A stretch of DNA of 28,204 bases, taken from positions 1-28,204 of the forward strand of contig CBIFWW010000028.1 in the NCBI GenBank assembly GCA_966186435.1. Reading direction: 5' to 3'. The position numbers and the translations under genes are program-made. The notes beneath the pieces were generated by a model. It saw only the letters and a program-made list of their open reading frames with translations, was not told the DNA's origin and ran no database searches. The stretch is from CBIFWW01 sp966186435. Lineage in GTDB: Bacteria > Pseudomonadota > Gammaproteobacteria > Enterobacterales > Enterobacteriaceae. This document shows positions 24,350-28,204 of the stretch, one piece after another (the stretch's first letter is position 1; each line of letters opens with the position of its first letter).

Positions 24350-26521
24350 ATGTCGAATTATCTTAAGCTCGCCGTCGCCCTCGGCCTGACTGCACTCTCC
24401 TATTCTGCCTAGTCCAGCCAGACCGCCGTGCAGCCCCCGCCAGCGTTCAGTTACTCAAGCTCCCGCGACGGCTTTATCGTTCTGGATGCCACCGACAAAC
24501 CAATAGTGTCATCGGAGTATGGCTTCTCCGGGATGAGCTACATTGCCAATCGCTGGGTCGCCAGCCTGTATCTCAATGACACCTGGCTGCTGTACCTATA
24601 CAGCAACACCGGGAAGTTAGTGGCAAAGGTCCCAGGAAAAAGCGCGGCCTCGCTGGGTGAAGGTAAAATCGCTGTTAAAACCGACAGCAATCACTTCATC
24701 ATCATTAATAACGATGGTAAACGGCTCTCAGAGAATGTTTTTAACTCCATCTACTCATTTAAAAAAGGTATTGCCATGGCTCGGGTTGAGTCGGCAAAAA
24801 AATATGAATACCTTTATGGCTTTATTGACAGTCAGGGCGAGTGGGTTATTCCCCCAATCTACAGTGAGGCAACGGATTTTAACGATGAGACAGCAATCGT
24901 TATCCTTAGGAAAAAGCAGTTTTCTATTAACCGGCAGGGTAAAACCAGCGAGATTAGCCAGGGGCATGCAGAACCTCTTGCTAATGACTATCGGTTTTAT
25001 TCAATTAGTAGTCCTGTGAATAAAAAATGGATAAAATTCAGCAGCGTCATTACCGACAACAATAATAAAGTCATCATTGAAAACGTCAGACCCAAAGCCG
25101 TACTCAACGGTTTGTATTTCCTTGCCGGCGAAAACGATAAGAAATTCTATGGCCTGCTGGATGTTAACTCAGGGAAAGTTCAGTCATTTGACGTCAAACC
25201 GGGGGAAGTATTGGGTTATGTCTACGATGCTGACGACAGGATGCCTGCGCCGGAGAAATTTTTCTGGATAAGCGCCTATAGCAGCACCGGGGAGAATATC
25301 TACCGGTTATACGACCGGCAGCAGACCCTGCTGCTGGAAAGAGCCTATGCACGCGTCCGGCCTTTCTACGGCGACTATGCTTGGGTTAAACCAACCGAAA
25401 AAGAAGAGTGGGTGCTGATTGATGCTCGGGGAAATATTGTCAGTGAGGTGTGGAATACCATTGAACCCGCCTTTGTTGATGACGTCGTTATTACGAGCGC
25501 TTACAAATCAGATGACAGCACAATTTATTATCTGGGCCCACAGGGCGACATTATTTACTACCAGAAAGAGTATTCAGCCTGACAGCATAATAGCTGCGGA
25601 CGGGACATAGGCGTCTTATATAATGCGAAAAATGAAGTGATCTGGCCGGAAAATCCCGCCCTTGAATGCTTAATAACTTCAGATATTCGTCAAGTTCCGC
25701 CTGAGCTTAAAGAGGCGTTTACCCGCAAACTGCTTGCCAACGGTCAGCGTGACTATCGAAAATTTAACAACGCAAGCAGAGACTATAAATTTGTCGACGG
25801 TCCAGCAAATATCAATATTGATGGTATTGCCAGCCTCGCGCTTCCCGTCGGGTACGTCTACGCCGAGGCGCCTCGCGGCCCCTTCTGGAGCTGGGAGCAG
25901 GAGGGGTGCCTGCGTTACATCATGCAAAAAGATGACTGGCATGGCCGCGTTTGTCTTAACGTTGAGGATATCGGGCACGTCAACCTCAAAGGGATGCAGG
26001 CTGAATTATCCAGCCAGATTGCCGCTATACAGACAGCTTTGGTGCAATGGAAGCCCACCATGCAGTTTTCATGGGGCGAGAAACCGACCGTCGATGAAGA
26101 AAATAATACGCTTCGCTGGAGCTATCAGTACGATAACACTCAGGATGCTAACGCCCTGGCAAAGTACGCAAAATTCTACAACAGCGTCAGCCTGATTAAG
26201 TTTGGCAAAGTCCATGCAGTCTGGCTCAGGGGGGAAAACTTCTCTGATAATGAATGGAGTAAAGACAGACTGGCTTTATTCAGCGATAGCCTCACCTTTA
26301 CCCCGGAGAATTCTTACCAGCAGAAGCTCAGGGTTTCCTGCACCACGCTTGCTCGCGGAGATACCGCCCTCGGAGGAAACTACTATGACTATCTGCCGGG
26401 TACCGATCGCTGTTTCCCGTACTTTGCCAGCGTGTTTATTACTGGTCTCAGGAAAAGTAATGACAATACTTGGTTTATTGCTAGCTACCTCAACAGCAAC
26501 AGCAAGGTCAGGACTTTCTAA
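24350..26521 (+). pseudogene. Secreted WG-repeat protein gene interrupted by two in-frame stops
   Basis: The ATG at 24350 has an AGGAG upstream and begins a good signal peptide, MSNYLKLAVALGLTALSYSA. Codon 21 is TAG (24410-24412), exactly at the predicted first residue of the mature protein. The frame then stays open to a TGA at codon 411 (25580-25582), and again without frameshift to the final stop at 26521, 723 codons in all. The middle part holds a clear WG-type repeat around codons 156-180 (YGFIDSQGEWVIPPIYSEA), and weaker ones. The text across the TGA still looks like this repeat (IGVLYNAKNEVIWPEN), so both halves are one gene. The last 250 residues are not recognised and contain several cysteines. 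Internal GTG codons at 24428 and 25637 have no ribosome-binding site. Either the gene is freshly broken or stop read-through occurs; function is unknown. Confidence 0.8.
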
Positions 26522-26538
26522 CAAAGGGAATTTGAATC

Positions 26539-27180
26539 ATGGATAAAGCTATTTCCAGCTTCGGCGCAGCTATGATGGTGACCGCTGTCGTTTTATCATC
26601 CGGCTGTAAGCAGGAACCCAACCCGCTGGATTTAACGACCGAGCAGTGGCAGGCAGAAATACAAAAACGCTACGATTTTGCCAACCCTGATGGTCAAAGG
26701 GCCGTTTGTCTGGTCGTCGACCGGGTAACCTCTTTTCCTTTTACCACAGAATTTGGCCCCAATGACTCCCTCGTTACGCGCTCAACGCTGCCGCTGGTGC
26801 AGGCGGGGCTGGTTAGCGAAAGCGTATCGCTGAATAAAGGCAAAGGAAAAGAGCAAATCCTCTATACCTATACCCTGACCGAGCAGGGAAGGAAGTATCA
26901 AGTCGACTGGCCGCGCGCCCGGACCACCGGTTTTTGCTACGGAAAGATCGTCGTTAATAAAGTCTTGCATGTTTCCAGAACCCCGTCCAATACCAGTATC
27001 AAATACACCTACAGTATCGAGGGTGTGCCTAAATGGGCTAAAGACTTCTCTCTTCCTGCATCATCCGGTGAGGAGACATCCCTGTTTGGCAAAAATGAAA
27101 ATAACCAGCTTTACTGCGCTGAGGGGATAGAGAATCACATGTTAAACCTCAGCACTTTTGTGACAAGGGGGCAGCAATAA
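26539..27180 (+). CDS. Putative lipoprotein of unknown function, paralogue of the next gene
   Basis: A 213-residue protein starting 17 nt after the WG-repeat frame, with AAGGGAA as ribosome-binding site. The N-terminus is hydrophobic and ends VVLSSGC, so Cys23 could be lipidated, although Ser rather than Leu at -3 makes the lipobox imperfect. I do not recognise a named family. It shares a pattern with the following protein: a buried-looking AVCLVV (Cys57), a Gly-Leu turn, Y-T-L-T followed by G, then FCYGKIVVNK (Cys133), and a final VPKWAKD. The two shared cysteines could form a disulfide in the periplasm. It has an extra cysteine (LYCAEG) near the C-terminus. Likely envelope protein, co-transcribed with its neighbours. 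Confidence 0.75.
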   Translation: MDKAISSFGAAMMVTAVVLSSGCKQEPNPLDLTTEQWQAEIQKRYDFANPDGQRAVCLVVDRVTSFPFTTEFGPNDSLVTRSTLPLVQAGLVSESVSLNKGKGKEQILYTYTLTEQGRKYQVDWPRARTTGFCYGKIVVNKVLHVSRTPSNTSIKYTYSIEGVPKWAKDFSLPASSGEETSLFGKNENNQLYCAEGIENHMLNLSTFVTRGQQ

Positions 27181-27181
27181 C

Positions 27182-27874
27182 ATGAGGACAAAAATCTCTT
27201 CTCTTGCTGGTCTGGGACTTTTTGCTGCCGGAGCGCTACTGCTGTCCGGCTGCGACGGCGTTGATACTGCGCAATATAAGTCCGTCATTGAGAGCACTGT
27301 CGCGGCCAGGAGCGGAGGCGCTATCTGTCTGACCATATATAAAGAGCAGCTCTTCTATCCCTATGAAATAGCCCAAAGTAGCAATGGCGAAACCGCAATC
27401 CCGTTGCTCGCCCCGGAAACAAAACTGCAGCTTGAGAAAACTTTTTCGCTATTTGTACAGCTGGGATTAATGGAGAAAAAAGACATTATTTTCAGCAATA
27501 GCCCTGAGGATAAAAATATCGTCCTGACTCGCTATACGATCTCTTCTACTGGAAAGAACTTCTTTCAGCAAAAGAGAAATGCATTCTGCTTTGGCGATGT
27601 GAGCATCAATGAAATGAAATATGCACAGCCGGTTAAGGAAATGCTTGGCGGTGCCGAGATAGGCAAGGGTACAGAAATCTACTACACCTGGACCCTCAGC
27701 AATGCGCCAGCCTGGGCGCACGACCCGGCACTGGCAAAGTATTATGGAAAAAATTTCGATTTCACAAAGAAAAGAAATAAGAGCTTTGTCATTATCAATG
27801 CTACGTATAAATCTGCCAATGAGCCCGCAGATTACAGGGACTACTTCCCGGAAACGATCGAGCCTGCAATTTAA
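27182..27874 (+). CDS. Lipoprotein of unknown function, paralogue of the preceding gene
   Basis: A 230-residue protein with a textbook lipoprotein signal (MRTKISSLAGLGLFAAGALL then LSGC; lipidated Cys24). Asp at +2 would favour retention in the inner membrane under the E. coli Lol rule. Like the upstream protein it has AICLTI (Cys49), a Gly-Leu segment, RYTISSTG, FCFGDVSINE (Cys136) and APAWAHD, so the pair probably arose by duplication. I cannot name a function. The ATG lies 1 nt after the stop of the preceding gene, with AAGGGGGC upstream, which suggests translational coupling. A strong terminator follows and ends the cargo operon. Confidence 0.8.
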   Translation: MRTKISSLAGLGLFAAGALLLSGCDGVDTAQYKSVIESTVAARSGGAICLTIYKEQLFYPYEIAQSSNGETAIPLLAPETKLQLEKTFSLFVQLGLMEKKDIIFSNSPEDKNIVLTRYTISSTGKNFFQQKRNAFCFGDVSINEMKYAQPVKEMLGGAEIGKGTEIYYTWTLSNAPAWAHDPALAKYYGKNFDFTKKRNKSFVIINATYKSANEPADYRDYFPETIEPAI

Positions 27875-27879
27875 CACCC

Positions 27880-27907
27880 GGGGGGCTACAATCCCCCCAC
27901 GTTTTTT
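27880..27907 (+). terminator. Terminator of the cargo operon
   Basis: GGGGGG, loop CTACAAT, CCCCCC, then ACG and six T residues. It begins 5 nt after the last lipoprotein stop codon. Confidence 0.88.
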
Positions 27908-27952
27908 CTACAGGTATCGCCATACGTATCATCCACACCTCAGTTTTGATCC

Positions 27953-28204
27953 TGATCCTACCCACCAATAGTGGATACGGGACTAAGTGAGTAAACTCTC
28001 AACCAGAGGCTGCTGCTATGACAACGCGTGTGTGGAAAGCTTTTTCCACTCGCTGAAAGTGGAATGTATCTACGGTGAACGCTTTATCAGCCGGGAAATC
28101 ATGCGGACGACGGTATTTATTATATCGAGTGCGATTACAATCGCAGGCGGCGTCATAGTGCCTGTGGCGGTCTCAGCCCGGAACAATTTGAAAACGAAAA
28201 CCTC
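27953..28204 (+). mobile_element. Right IS3-family remnant, internally deleted, runs off the window
   Basis: The left terminal sequence TGATCCTACCCACCAATAGT is followed by a short leader up to about 28011. It then jumps straight into the end of the OrfB transposase: CYDNACVESFFHSLKVE with the catalytic Glu. OrfA and most of OrfB are missing. After REIMRTTVF a single base is lost near 28117-28121, and the remaining YIECDYNRRRRHS and GGLSPEQFENENL are in another frame. It cannot make transposase. The right terminus should lie just past the window end. Confidence 0.8.
28012..28091 (+). repeat. 80-bp inverted repeat, right arm
   Basis: Reverse complement of 24034-24113 with one mismatch. It belongs to the same transposase segment as the left arm. 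Confidence 0.9.

Larger units (their letters stand above)
23685..28204 (+). mobile_element. Genomic island at the thrW tRNA gene (right end beyond window)
   Basis: Everything downstream of the tRNA-Thr is unlike the conserved backbone. It holds a truncated P4-type integrase start, two inverted IS remnants, and an unusual three-gene cargo. The tRNA 3' end would be the left attachment site. I see no second copy of the tRNA end in the window, so the right boundary is not visible. Confidence 0.75.

Noticed and set aside
25580..25582. TGA as a selenocysteine codon
   Set aside because: No SECIS-like hairpin is evident just downstream, and the gene also has a TAG, so decay is simpler.
25637..26521. 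Separate 294-residue protein starting at GTG
   Set aside because: It is in the same frame as the WG-repeat gene, has no ribosome-binding site, and the sequence before the GTG continues the same repeat-like protein up to the TGA.
1..28204. CRISPR array or phage structural genes
   Set aside because: No regularly spaced repeats and no capsid, tail or packaging genes are seen anywhere in the window.

Overview
The window looks like chromosomal DNA of a Gram-negative enteric bacterium (order Enterobacterales). Most proteins are near-identical in length and motif to E. coli K-12 products, and the order yafV, ivy, fadE, gmhA, yafJ, yafK ... dinB ... pepD, gpt, frsA, crl ... proB, proA, tRNA-Thr(CGT) is the familiar E. 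coli backbone. A complete Na+-translocating NADH:quinone reductase operon (nqrABCDEF plus nqrM) lies between yafK and dinB. This fits lineages such as Yersinia, Serratia, Hafnia or their relatives better than E. coli. The sequence alone does not let me name a genus.

Layout. 1-1.9 kb: a secreted alpha/beta hydrolase of the tripeptidyl-aminopeptidase-like group. 1.9-8.2 kb: envelope and housekeeping genes: the omega-amidase-like YafV, the lysozyme inhibitor Ivy, the fatty-acid oxidation enzyme FadE with a FadR-type site, the heptose isomerase GmhA, the amidotransferase YafJ, and the YkuD-domain protein YafK (DpaA). 8.2-14.7 kb: a leader of about 435 bp, then the tightly packed nqr operon, whose covalent-FMN threonines and iron-sulfur cysteines are all visible. 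The flavin transferase gene apbE, which often sits in such operons, is not here. 14.75-15.6 kb: an exported glycerophosphodiesterase-like protein that has lost metal-ligand and acid/base positions. 15.7-23.6 kb: the SOS polymerase gene dinB with a clear LexA box, then pepD, gpt, frsA, crl and proBA. The porin gene phoE, found between crl and proB in E. coli, is absent; a structured leader precedes proB.

23.7-28.2 kb: an accessory island at the thrW-type tRNA-Thr gene. It begins with the first 16 codons of a P4-type tyrosine integrase, cut off by the right end of an IS3-family element. Two decayed, inverted copies of that IS (23971-24113 and 27953 to beyond the window end) frame a small cargo operon. 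The cargo is a WG-repeat secreted protein gene and two paralogous lipoprotein genes, closed by a strong terminator. The WG-repeat gene stays in one frame for 723 codons but carries two in-frame stops: TAG just after the signal peptide and TGA at codon 411. It is probably a recently broken gene.

The backbone genes are well established. The island cargo is the least characterised part and the best candidate for an undescribed system, with the caveat that its largest gene appears interrupted.
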